Assembly (NCBI GenBank): GCA_043818215.1 | Contig: JBDRGC010000227.1 | Span: 1 to 33,187 of the forward strand | Length of the DNA stretch: 33,187 nucleotides | Direction: 5' to 3' | DNA from: JBDRGC01 sp043818215 | GTDB lineage: Bacteria; Chloroflexota; Anaerolineae; Anaerolineales; UBA11858 | Shown: positions 23,128-31,003 of the stretch, in pieces | How the letters are laid out: every line of letters starts with the position of its first letter | Numbering within the stretch: the stretch's first letter is position 1 | Notes under the pieces: model-generated | Databases searched by the model: none | Told to the model about the DNA's origin: nothing | The model's input: the letters and a program-made list of their open reading frames with translations, nothing else | Made by a program: the position numbers and the translations under genes

Positions 23128-25833
23128 TTATAGCAGGGATGGGGGATCAATTTCAACCCGGCAACCCTCCAAATTGCGGCCCCGCAGGATTGCCACCGGG
23201 TCTGGCCCCCGGAGCACGATCTGCCAGCGGTAGGTTCCACCCGTCCGGGCGTAGAAGCAAGGCACGGGGCCAATCATCTCGGTGGAGCGGTGCCCCCCTT
23301 CGGATATCCAACCCCGAATTTGATGAGCCAGCTTTCGGGCGGCCTGCTCCACCGCGGGTTCACCGCGCCCTCTGAATTCCAGCCGTAGTAGCCGCGCGTA
23401 GGGGGGATATCCCAAATCTCGGCGGTGTTTCAACTCCTGCTTGTAAAATCCCCGGTAATCGTGTTTGGCGGCAGCCTGGATCACATAACTCTCGGGCTGG
23501 AAAGTCTGCAAGATCACCTGCCCCCCCAGCGGACTGCGCCCGGCGCGGCCCGCTACCTGAGTGAGTACCTGGAAGGAACGCTCGGCAGCGCGGTAATCGG
23601 GCAGATTGAGTCCCACGTCGGCCAGCACAGCCCCCACCAGCGTTACCAGCGGCAAATCGAGTCCCTTGGCCAGCATCTGCGTGCCGATGAGCACGTCGGC
23701 CCGGTGATTGACGAAATGGTTCAGAATAACATCGTGAGACCCTTTTTTGCGGGTGGTCTCCCAATCCCAGCGCAGGGTGCGTGCTCCGGGGAACATGGCC
23801 TGCACCTCCGCCTCGACGCGCTGAGTACCGGTTCCGAAATGTTTGATGCGCGTGCTTTTGCACTGCGGGCAGGTACGCGGCTTATGGCGCCGGTATCCGC
23901 AGCGGTGGCAGATCAGGGACTGGGTGCCTGGGTGCTGGGGTGGTTGAGTGTGGTAGGTGAGCGGAATATCGCAGCGCGGGCATTTCAACGCATACCCGCA
24001 ATCGCGGCAAAATATGTATGTCGCCATGCCGCGCCGGTTGAGGAATAAAATCGCCTGCAGCCCGTGTGCGAGCACTTCGCTCAAGGCGGCCTGCAATGGG
24101 CGGCTGAAAATCGAGCGGTTGCCGGACTTCAGCTCCTCGCGCATATCCACCACCCGCACGGGGGGCAGGTCGGTGGTTTCGGCGTCTTTTTCGAGGGGGC
24201 GGAAGTGGGTTAGACCTGCCAGGTTTTCGGAAACCTGGCAGGTCTCTGTGACGCGTTGCATCTGCAACCGCACTGCCTCCTTGTGGGCCAAAATCCGTTC
24301 CGGCAGGCTCAGAGCAGTCCAATAACCCCGCGCCGCCCGGTAGGTGCTGACAATATCCGGCGTGGCCGACCCCATCAGGCAGACTGCGCCCACCTGCCGG
24401 GCGTAAACCGCGGAGGCCTCGCGGGCGTGGTAACTGGGCGGCGTATCCCCCTGGTAGTATGACTGGTCGTGGCACTCATCCACCACGATCAACCCCAAAT
24501 TGGCAAAAGGCGTGAACAGCGCGCTGCGCGGCCCCACCACCAGCGAGATCAGCCCGGCGCGTGCCCGCCGCCAAGTGTCGTAGCGCTCGCCCGGCGAGAG
24601 CCGCGAATGCACCAGCCCCACCTTATCGGGAAAGCGAGAGACAAAACGCCGCACTGTCTGCGGGGTGAGTGCGATTTCAGGAACCAGCACAATCGCTTGC
24701 CGGCCCTGCCGGATGACTGCCTCGACCGCCTGGAGGTAGATTTCCGTCTTCCCGGAACCGGTGACCCCGTACAGCAGAAACGGAGCCACGGACTCCCCCG
24801 CGCGTGTCCGCTGAATCCCAGCCTTTACCTCGCCCCAAACGGATTCTTGTTCCCGCGTCAATGCGGGCGCTTCTGTGAGCACGAAATCCAAGTCCTTCAA
24901 CGGGTCTCGCACAGTCTCGTTCTCCCCGAGGAAAACCAACCCCATGGCGGCCAGCTTCTTCAAATCGGCGAGATTGCCGCCGCTCTCGGCGTACACCCAC
25001 GAAGCATCGACCGGCCCCCGCTCGCGCAGCAAAAAGCGCACCATCTTCTGACGCCGCCCTATCGCCGCGGCCCCCTTGCGTCCCAGATTTTCCATCTGCG
25101 CCTCGGCTGCCCCGGGGGAGCAGGCTAGTTGAGCGGTGCGCACCATCTTGGGCCGCACAGTGGGTGATTTCAACGTCGCTTCGGTTGTTACCAGTCCGCG
25201 TCGCTTGAGGGCCTGGGTGGTAGCCTGCCAGTTGCGGTGCGGCAAGGCGCGGGCGATTTGACGTCCCCGCAACGGGCCGCGCTCTTGCAGCAGTTTGAGC
25301 AGGCGCGTTTGGGCGTCCGTCAATTCCTGACGGAGGACAGAGGACGGAGGACAGAGGGCAGAGGGCAGAATACCGCAGGTCGCCGATTGTTGCCCGTCAT
25401 CTGCCGTCGCCGGTCGGTCATCGTCGGTCGTCGGTCGTCGGTCGTCGGTCGCCGGTCGCCGGTCGCCGGTCCGTTCACCGGATGTGGTCAGTCGATAGAC
25501 TGTATCCGCCATCTGGCTCAAGCCGGGGGGCAGCATCAGGGAGATGCAGGCCGCCAGCGGGGTCAGTGAACTCTCCGAGAGGTGTTTGGCGAGGTCGATC
25601 TGGGCTTGAGTCACAACTGGCTCGGGGTCGAGCAACTCCAAAACCGGTTTGGTCTGTGGGACGGTGGTGTCATCCACTGTACCCAGCACTATCCCCTGGA
25701 CGGTCTGCTTTCCAAAGGGCACAATCACCAGACATCCGGCGATGACCTGCCCGTCTAGTTCGGGCGGCAGGTGATAATGAAAAACCCCCGAGACCTGGGG
25801 GATATTGACGGCGATTTCGACAAAGGTGGTCAT
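23128..25833 (-). CDS. priA: Primosomal helicase PriA
   Basis: A 901-residue PriA that restarts stalled replication forks. Order: N-terminal DNA-binding domains (1-110), winged-helix part (about 170-300), helicase lobe with G-V-T-G-S-G-K-T (about 356) and D-E-C-H (about 452), zinc-binding region with C-R-D-C and C-P-R-C, C-H-R-C, C-P-Q-C (about 609-660), then lobe two with G-T-Q-M-L-A-K-G and Q-V-A-G-R-A-G-R. It is longer than usual because of two additions: residues about 117-163 are a repeat-encoded linker, and about 529-541 encode a palindrome. The start is at 25833; no Shine-Dalgarno is seen. Confidence 0.96.
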   Translation of the reverse strand: MTTFVEIAVNIPQVSGVFHYHLPPELDGQVIAGCLVIVPFGKQTVQGIVLGTVDDTTVPQTKPVLELLDPEPVVTQAQIDLAKHLSESSLTPLAACISLMLPPGLSQMADTVYRLTTSGERTGDRRPATDDRRPTTDDDRPATADDGQQSATCGILPSALCPPSSVLRQELTDAQTRLLKLLQERGPLRGRQIARALPHRNWQATTQALKRRGLVTTEATLKSPTVRPKMVRTAQLACSPGAAEAQMENLGRKGAAAIGRRQKMVRFLLRERGPVDASWVYAESGGNLADLKKLAAMGLVFLGENETVRDPLKDLDFVLTEAPALTREQESVWGEVKAGIQRTRAGESVAPFLLYGVTGSGKTEIYLQAVEAVIRQGRQAIVLVPEIALTPQTVRRFVSRFPDKVGLVHSRLSPGERYDTWRRARAGLISLVVGPRSALFTPFANLGLIVVDECHDQSYYQGDTPPSYHAREASAVYARQVGAVCLMGSATPDIVSTYRAARGYWTALSLPERILAHKEAVRLQMQRVTETCQVSENLAGLTHFRPLEKDAETTDLPPVRVVDMREELKSGNRSIFSRPLQAALSEVLAHGLQAILFLNRRGMATYIFCRDCGYALKCPRCDIPLTYHTQPPQHPGTQSLICHRCGYRRHKPRTCPQCKSTRIKHFGTGTQRVEAEVQAMFPGARTLRWDWETTRKKGSHDVILNHFVNHRADVLIGTQMLAKGLDLPLVTLVGAVLADVGLNLPDYRAAERSFQVLTQVAGRAGRSPLGGQVILQTFQPESYVIQAAAKHDYRGFYKQELKHRRDLGYPPYARLLRLEFRGRGEPAVEQAARKLAHQIRGWISEGGHRSTEMIGPVPCFYARTGGTYRWQIVLRGPDPVAILRGRNLEGCRVEIDPPSLL
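24212..24245. repeat. Perfect palindrome inside priA
   Basis: A 15-base perfect stem (AGACCTGCCAGGTTT with its complement) and a TCGG loop. It is in frame and encodes T-C-Q-V-S-E-N-L-A-G-L in an extra segment of PriA. It resembles a mobile dispersed palindrome placed in coding sequence. Confidence 0.85.
25333..25472. repeat. In-frame repeat arrays inside priA
   Basis: A GAGGACAGAGG-type block (25333-25372) and a CGTCGGT-type array (about 25400-25472). The latter translates to a low-complexity linker with R-R-P-A-T-D-D and R-P-T-T-D-D. Both families are also intergenic elsewhere in the window. Confidence 0.88.
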
Positions 25834-25839
25834 TTTTTT

Positions 25840-26194
25840 GTGGAGGGGGGACTAGGGGCTAGGGGCTAGGAATCAGGAAACCAGGAAATCAGGAAATCAA
25901 GGTGCGGGATTCGTTTGTCGGGCAGGGAAAGTTTGTAGTGGGACACGAGAGTGTCCCTTGCGCCAGATAGGATGCACTCTCGTGCATCACTACTAACCAA
26001 CTTAACATTGTCACAGGCGAGATTTAGAAATCTCGGCTACATTGCCAACAGGGAGCGGGGGTGTGGGGGTGCGGGGGTGCTGGGGTGCATTTATCGGGCA
26101 AGGAAAGTTTGTAGTAGGACACGAGAGTGTCCCTTGCGCTAGACACGATGCACTCTCGTGTATCACTACTAACTCACTACTAACTCACTACCAA
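25840..26194. repeat. Gene-free stretch with two 79-bp direct repeats
   Basis: Copies at 25919-25997 and 26095-26172 share GGGCAGGGAAAGTTTGTAGT-like starts and TCACTACTAAC ends. Each contains a palindrome ACGAGAGTG...CACTCTCGT. A CTAGGGG array and AGGAAAT repeats precede them, and a small hairpin CGAGATT...AATCTCG is at 26018-26035. No gene. Confidence 0.8.
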
Positions 26195-27544
26195 CTAATT
26201 TGACGTTGTCTCTCGCGCCAGACGAGGACTAACCACGCGCGCCAACGAGAGCCGCTCGATGCGCATGCCGTCCATAGACTCGACTTGCAGGCGCAGGCCG
26301 TCGGCTTCGATGGCGTCGCCGGCCTGGGGGATGCGGCCCAGCTTGCCCAGCATATAGCCGGCGATAGTGTCGTAGTTGGGGTCGCGGAGGTCGAGGCCCA
26401 ATTCTTCGTTGACCTCCTCGATAAGGGCCATCCCATCGATGGTAGCCGACCCGTCGGGCAGCTCCTGAATTTCGGGCTGCTCGGCGTCGAAAGGGTCGCT
26501 AACCTCTCCGACGATTTCTTCCATCAAGTCTTCCAGGGTGACCAACCCCGCGGTGCCGCCGAATTCATCCAGCACGATGGCGATATGCTGCCGCCGGGCG
26601 CGGAACTGCTGCAACACAGCTTTTACGGGCACCGTCTCCGGGACAAAGAACGTCTCGCGCACAAGCGACCGGGCCAGACAGTTTTGACGATCAGGAGCCT
26701 GGTCGGCGCGCAGCAGGTCTTTGATATGCACCACCCCGATGATATTGTCGAGGTCGTGTTCGTAGACCGGGAATTTTGTAAAGGTGGAATTAATTGCCAG
26801 GTCAATGGCTTCATCCAGAGGCATGTTGGCCTCGAATGCTGAGACTTCGGTGCGGGGGATCATCACTTGCCGCACGAGTAGTTCACCAAAATCGAAAACG
26901 GCATGCAGCATTTCCATTTCTTTATCTTCGACGATGCCGCTTTCGGCGCTGGCACTCACCAACATCTTCAATTCTTCGACCGAATGAACCAATTCATGCC
27001 CTGAGGCTGGCTCGATACCAACCAAACGCAATAAAGCGTTCCCCGTGCCGTTCAAAACCCAGATGGCGGGCTTGAAGATCCACTCTATCCAAAGGATGGA
27101 CTTTGCTATGACGAGCGAAGCTTTCTCAGGGTTTTGCAAAGCAATAGATTTAGGCGCCAATTCGCCCATTACAACGTGCAGGAAAGTGATCACGGCAAAA
27201 GCAATCCCGGCAGATATGCCATGAGAGACGCCGGATTGTACAGCAGCCGGGAATAATCGCACAACAGGCTCTATCAGATGACTGAGGGCCGGTTCGCCAA
27301 GCCACCCCAGCCCAAGGCTGGATAACGTAATCCCTAATTGCGTGGCCGCGATGACGCTATCCGGGTCGTCGATTGCTTTTTGTACCGAATTGGCAGCCTG
27401 GTTCCCTTGGGTAACTAATTCAGCAATCCGGGTTCGACGAACACTGATCAAAGCGAACTCCGCGACCACAAAAAAACCATTGGCCAGGACGAGCAATACG
27501 ACGATCACTAGTTTCAACAAGTCGAGATAGATTTCAGATTCCAT
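26195..27544 (-). CDS. CorC/HlyC-type CBS-domain membrane protein
   Basis: A 449-residue protein of the DUF21-CBS-CorC_HlyC group. Residues 1-195 hold about four membrane helices (CNNM/DUF21), 215-335 two CBS domains, and 355-440 the C-terminal CorC_HlyC domain. These are implicated in divalent cation (Mg or Co) export or resistance; old annotations call them hemolysins. V-M-I-P-R-T-E-V near 222 marks the start of the CBS pair. A Shine-Dalgarno is weak. It is downstream of the MEMO gene by 46 bases in the same orientation. Confidence 0.93.
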   Translation of the reverse strand: MESEIYLDLLKLVIVVLLVLANGFFVVAEFALISVRRTRIAELVTQGNQAANSVQKAIDDPDSVIAATQLGITLSSLGLGWLGEPALSHLIEPVVRLFPAAVQSGVSHGISAGIAFAVITFLHVVMGELAPKSIALQNPEKASLVIAKSILWIEWIFKPAIWVLNGTGNALLRLVGIEPASGHELVHSVEELKMLVSASAESGIVEDKEMEMLHAVFDFGELLVRQVMIPRTEVSAFEANMPLDEAIDLAINSTFTKFPVYEHDLDNIIGVVHIKDLLRADQAPDRQNCLARSLVRETFFVPETVPVKAVLQQFRARRQHIAIVLDEFGGTAGLVTLEDLMEEIVGEVSDPFDAEQPEIQELPDGSATIDGMALIEEVNEELGLDLRDPNYDTIAGYMLGKLGRIPQAGDAIEADGLRLQVESMDGMRIERLSLARVVSPRLARETTSN

Positions 27545-27590
27545 AGCTTTTTAATAGTGGGGTTTTGGCCCCAAAAACTCCTTTGAATCT

Positions 27591-28433
27591 CTAACGAGTA
27601 ATGACCGCCGACCCGTAGCCGACGACCTGCGAATGATCACCGGTCACGTCGCCCGAGGTAGTGTAGTTAAGAATTTGAACCCTGTCTGCTCCCAGGCCTT
27701 GAGCGGCCCACAGTACCGCGGCTACTGCGCCCCGTCCGCAGGCGAAGCCTTTGCCTTGCTCTTCGGCGCGCAGTACGCCTTCGGGGTCGAAGGCTTCGAT
27801 GCGGCGCAGCATTTCTTTATCGAGGTCGTTAGCAGTTCTTTGGGGGTAGAAATGCGACAGGTCGGTGCTGGCAACCAAAATGGCTGAACGTCCTTCCAGG
27901 GTTTGGGCGAGGGCTTTCCCCAGGGAGCGGGCCACTTTCACGCTTTGGTCGCGCACCATCACAGGCAGGAGGGCAAAATCCCCCGCCAACGCACGTTGCA
28001 GGAAGGGCAGTTCGATTTCCAGGGAATGCTCAGAGTCGTTGCGGACGGGGGTCAACCCGAAGCCGAGTTCGGCGCGCAGGTGCTCATCCAACGCGTTGAC
28101 GACATCCCGGTCGATGGGAACCGGCCCCAACGGTGTCTGGTAGGCCTCATGTCCCGACGTGAGCAGCGGCTGGAAATAGGCGTGGTGCATGGGCGAGATA
28201 ACGGCAACCAGTTCGGGAGTCTGCCCGCGCAGCGCAGCAAACGCGTAACCCGCCACCGGCCCAGAGTAGATATGTCCAGCGTGGGGAGCCACCACAGCGA
28301 TGACCTCGCCTTCGATTTCGGGCAGAGCGGCTGCGTCAAGGTAGCTGTCCACGCTGGCAGCCAATCGCCCGGGATCGCCGGGATACCACTGCCCCGCAAT
28401 GGGGGAGGGACGTAAATCGGTTGGAGTGTTCAT
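27591..28433 (-). CDS. amrB: MEMO-family protein (AmmeMemoRadiSam protein B)
   Basis: A 280-residue member of the MEMO1/LigB-like family. Conserved metal residues of the human protein are matched: His51 in A-P-H-A-G-H, His83/84 in S-P-M-H-H, His194 in D-L-S-H-F-Y-P, and Cys232 in A-C-G-R-G. In bacteria these genes often pair with AMMECR1 and a radical SAM gene (the AmmeMemoRadiSam system); neither is adjacent here. Biochemical role is unknown. The start has GGAGG 6 bases upstream. Confidence 0.95.
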   Translation of the reverse strand: MNTPTDLRPSPIAGQWYPGDPGRLAASVDSYLDAAALPEIEGEVIAVVAPHAGHIYSGPVAGYAFAALRGQTPELVAVISPMHHAYFQPLLTSGHEAYQTPLGPVPIDRDVVNALDEHLRAELGFGLTPVRNDSEHSLEIELPFLQRALAGDFALLPVMVRDQSVKVARSLGKALAQTLEGRSAILVASTDLSHFYPQRTANDLDKEMLRRIEAFDPEGVLRAEEQGKGFACGRGAVAAVLWAAQGLGADRVQILNYTTSGDVTGDHSQVVGYGSAVITR

Positions 28434-28504
28434 TTTTCGCCTCCATGCGCAAAAAGACGGAATATCGGTTCTGGTTTTGTCCCTTTGATTTTAGCATATT
28501 GCCT

Positions 28505-28650
28505 TGAGATTGGGGATTGGGAATTGGGGATCAGTAGGTCAGTAGATCAGTAAATCAGTAGATTAGTAGATTAGTAGATCAGTAGATCAGGACGAACTGA
28601 TTCCTGATTTACTGATTTACTGGTTCCTGGTTTCCTGCTTCCTGGTTTCC
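28505..28650. repeat. TCAGTAGA array and inverted companion
   Basis: 8-base units of ATCAGTAG type (about 28529-28590) followed by CTGATTTACTGATTTACTGG and CTGGTTTCCTG units, roughly the complement. Related to 11872-11968. Confidence 0.85.
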
Positions 28651-28714
28651 TACCCCCATTGTGATATACTCGATACAATTGCACAAAATTCACCAAATCA
28701 GCGAGGATTTTCTC

Positions 28715-28975
28715 ATGTTATTGCGTATCGAACTTGTTTATTGTGCAGCTTGACACTACACAGATCGCGCCGTCAGTTTGACGGCTGAACTGCTCAAGGA
28801 ATTCGAGCCTCAGATTGCGGCCTTTGCTTTGACGCCATCGGACGGGGGGCGCTTCCAAGTGAGTGTAAATGATGAACTCGTCTATTCGAAATTACACACG
28901 GGTCGCCACGTCAATCCCGGCGAGATCAAGCAATTAGTGCGAAAGTACATCGAGGAGTATCATCTCACTAAATAG
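28715..28975 (+). CDS. SelW/Rdx-like thioredoxin-fold protein with in-frame TGA (probable selenoprotein)
   Basis: An 86-residue protein if the TGA at 28751-28753 is read as selenocysteine. It begins M-L-L-R-I-E-L-V-Y-C-A-A-U-H-Y-T-D-R-A, so Cys10 and residue 13 form a CxxU redox motif where family members have CxxC or CxxU. The following L-T-A-E-L-L-K-E-F and the rest fit the SelW/Rdx family (short thioredoxin-fold oxidoreductases). The ATG has GAGG 9 bases upstream, and the frame continues without another stop to 28975. A 7-bp hairpin follows the TGA at SECIS distance. A nonsense mutation from TGC/TGT is the alternative. A terminator-like hairpin and trpS follow. Confidence 0.72.
28769..28785 (+). 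promoter_or_regulatory. Possible bacterial SECIS hairpin
   Basis: A perfect 7-bp stem GCCGTCA/TGACGGC with a GTT loop, inside the coding frame. The loop starts 22 bases after the TGA (16-37 is usual for bacterial SECIS), and the loop begins G-U, as SelB-binding loops do. Longer flanking pairing is weak. Confidence 0.55.
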
Positions 28976-28995
28976 AAAAAAAAGGGGAGAAGCTA

Positions 28996-29020
28996 CGAAA
29001 TGTGCCTACGGCGCATTTCG
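28996..29020. other. Hairpin related to 15276-15302
   Basis: Stem CGAAATGTGCC with GGCGCATTTCG, loop TAC. Shares the AAATGYGCC/GGCGCATTT core with 15276-15302. It lies in the trpS leader. Confidence 0.6.
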
Positions 29021-29068
29021 CAGCCCCCGCCCCTCATTTTCGAGAAGACATATCGAGGAGAGCAAAGA

Positions 29069-30061
29069 ATGACAAAGAAAAAAGGAAGAGTTTTTTCTGG
29101 AGCGCGCCCCACAGGCCGCCAGCACTTAGGTAATTACCTGGGCGCCATCAAAAACTATGTGGCTCTTCAAGACGAATTCGAAGAGACGATCTACTGCATT
29201 GTGGACATCCATGCATTGACCACGGTGGAAACCACCAAGGATCTGCGCCAGAATATCTACGAAATGGCGTTGGATTGGCTGGCGGCGGGACTTCGCCCGG
29301 ATGACAGCATGATTTTTATACAATCGCAGGTGCCGGAAGTTCTGGAATTGCATACCTTCCTTTCGATGGTCACTCCTCTAGGGAAGCTGACTGATCTGCC
29401 CACCTTCAAGGAGAAGATCCGCCACCAGCCTCACAATATCAACTACGGATTGGTTGGATATCCCGTTCTAATGGCCGCCGACATTACACTTTACAAAGCC
29501 GTGGCTGTCCCTGTGGGAGTGGATCAGGCCCCTCATATCGAGTTCACCCGCGAGATCGTGCGTTCCTTCAATTACCGCTACAACACCAACGTGCTTGTCG
29601 AACCCCAAATGCGGGCTACCAAGATTCCCAAAGTATTGGGCATCGACGGCAAGAGTAAGATGAGTAAAAGCCTCAACAACCATATCGAGTTGGCTGCCAC
29701 CCCCGAAGAGACGCAGCAGCGCATCATGCAAATGGTCACTGACCCACAGCGTGCCCGCCGGTCTGATCCCGGAAATCCCGATGTGTGCAACGTATTCACC
29801 ATGCACAAGATTTTCTCATCGAGTGAAGAAGTCGAGACGATAAATTCCGAGTGCCGCCAGGCCGGGATAGGCTGCGTGGACTGCAAGAAAAAATTTGCCC
29901 GCAATCTGAACACGCACCTGGAGCCTTTCCGCACCCGCCGCGCCGAATTGGACGCAGACCCCGAGTATGTTTGGAATGTGCTCCACGATGGAGGCCAGCG
30001 GGCCAGAGTTATTGCCAAACAAACCATAGCTGAAGTCAAGGAGGCTATTGGTTTGCCATAG
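29069..30061 (+). CDS. trpS: Tryptophanyl-tRNA synthetase
   Basis: A 330-residue class I synthetase that charges tRNA(Trp). The HIGH equivalent is P-T-G-R-Q-H-L-G-N (14-22) and K-M-S-K-S is at 197-201. Near the C-terminal domain are Cys240, 262, 269 and 272 spaced C-x21-C-x6-C-x2-C. That is nearly the iron-sulfur pattern of the Thermotoga enzyme (C-x22-C-x6-C-x2-C). The start at 29069 has GGAG about 9 bases upstream; an ATG at 29000 would add 23 unlike residues. No T-box is visible in the short leader. Confidence 0.96.
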   Translation: MTKKKGRVFSGARPTGRQHLGNYLGAIKNYVALQDEFEETIYCIVDIHALTTVETTKDLRQNIYEMALDWLAAGLRPDDSMIFIQSQVPEVLELHTFLSMVTPLGKLTDLPTFKEKIRHQPHNINYGLVGYPVLMAADITLYKAVAVPVGVDQAPHIEFTREIVRSFNYRYNTNVLVEPQMRATKIPKVLGIDGKSKMSKSLNNHIELAATPEETQQRIMQMVTDPQRARRSDPGNPDVCNVFTMHKIFSSSEEVETINSECRQAGIGCVDCKKKFARNLNTHLEPFRTRRAELDADPEYVWNVLHDGGQRARVIAKQTIAEVKEAIGLP

Positions 30062-30067
30062 TGTGCC

Positions 30068-30228
30068 GGGGAGCAAGGGTGCAGGGGTGCCTGGGAGCAA
30101 GGGTGCAGGGGTGCCTGAGAGCAAGGGTGCAGGGGTGCAGGGGTGCTTTCTCCCCCTCTCCCCCGCTCCCCTGCTCCCTGGCTCCCCCGCTCCCCCGCTC
30201 CCCTGCTCCCTAGCTCACCCGCTCCCTA
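30068..30228. repeat. GCAAGGGTGCAGGGGTGCC array and complement
   Basis: G-rich units (GAGCAAGGGTGCAGGGGTGC) followed by C-rich complementary units (GCTCCCCCGCTCCCC). The inverted halves could make a long stem. It separates trpS from the next gene. Confidence 0.9.
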
Positions 30229-30249
30229 TCACAAAATCTGGAGGTAACA

Positions 30250-30870
30250 ATGGACGTTTTGACAAATTTCTTATCCACACTCGCTGTAGGTTTACTGGTT
30301 ATCGCTATTCCCATCGTTGTGGCAGCCGTTTTTCTATGGGCGCGGCAAAAGTCTGCCGAGATCAAGCAAAACCTCACCAAAGAACAGTTGAGTATTGTCG
30401 AGGCAGGTATCAAGCTGGCCGTGCGCGCCGCTGAGCAAGTTGGACTGTCGGGCCAACTTAAGACCGGTGGCGAGAAACGGGACTACGCGGTCAATTCGGT
30501 GCAAAAATACTTGGATCGGGCCGGTATTCCAATCGAGGTCGATGAGATCGCCACCCTGATCGAGGCCGAGGTCAATTCCCAATTCTCGAACTACGCCCCC
30601 CCTGTGGATACCCCTGAAACTCGCAGCGCATTGATCGATAAAGCCATCGAGACGGCTGTGCTGGCCGCCGAGCAAACCGGAGCCAAAAAGTTAGCTATCG
30701 AAACGGCTGCCGGCGTAGCCATGTCGAAGAAGGATTACGCCGTGGATTTGGCGTCGAAATACCTGGCCGAGCACGGTCTCAAAGTTGATACCAGCCTGAT
30801 CGATGGCCTGATCGAGGCTCAAATCATGCGGTTGAAGTTACAGGCCTTGCAGTGGAAGGCAGGGAAGTAG
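30250..30870 (+). CDS. LL-H-type phage holin-like protein, duplicated domain
   Basis: A 206-residue protein with one membrane helix (about 10-31) and two similar soluble repeats (about 48-112 and 124-196). Each repeat has A-A-E-Q-(V/T)-G, K-(R/K)-D-Y-A-V and a closing L-I-E-A-(E/Q)-(V/I). The repeat matches the LL-H/Gram-positive phage holin family (single-TM type). Classical members have one repeat. There is no lysin or other phage gene nearby, so it may be a chromosomal relative rather than a lysis protein. The start has GGAGG 6 bases upstream. Confidence 0.75.
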   Translation: MDVLTNFLSTLAVGLLVIAIPIVVAAVFLWARQKSAEIKQNLTKEQLSIVEAGIKLAVRAAEQVGLSGQLKTGGEKRDYAVNSVQKYLDRAGIPIEVDEIATLIEAEVNSQFSNYAPPVDTPETRSALIDKAIETAVLAAEQTGAKKLAIETAAGVAMSKKDYAVDLASKYLAEHGLKVDTSLIDGLIEAQIMRLKLQALQWKAGK

Positions 30871-30878
30871 GGGAGTAG

Positions 30879-30985
30879 ACAGGGTATTACAGGGTAGACA
30901 GGGTATACAGGGTATACAAACCGATCGGCGCATACCTTGTTTACCTTGTTTACCTTGTTTACCTTGTTTACCCTGTTTACCTTGC
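30879..30985. repeat. 10-bp TACCTTGTTT array with inverted partner
   Basis: ACAGGGTATT-type units (30879-30917) followed by about five copies of TACCTTGTTT (30933-30983), approximately complementary. It ends about 20 bases before dtd, so dtd has no visible Shine-Dalgarno. Confidence 0.9.
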
Positions 30986-31003
30986 CATCATCCCCCAATA
31001 ACC

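Noticed and set aside
28981..29068. T-box or other riboswitch upstream of trpS
   Set aside because: The leader is too short and holds only a single dispersed hairpin; no T-box sequence.
30250..30870. Prophage remnant because of the holin-like gene
   Set aside because: No other phage gene, integrase or attachment site in the surrounding sequence.
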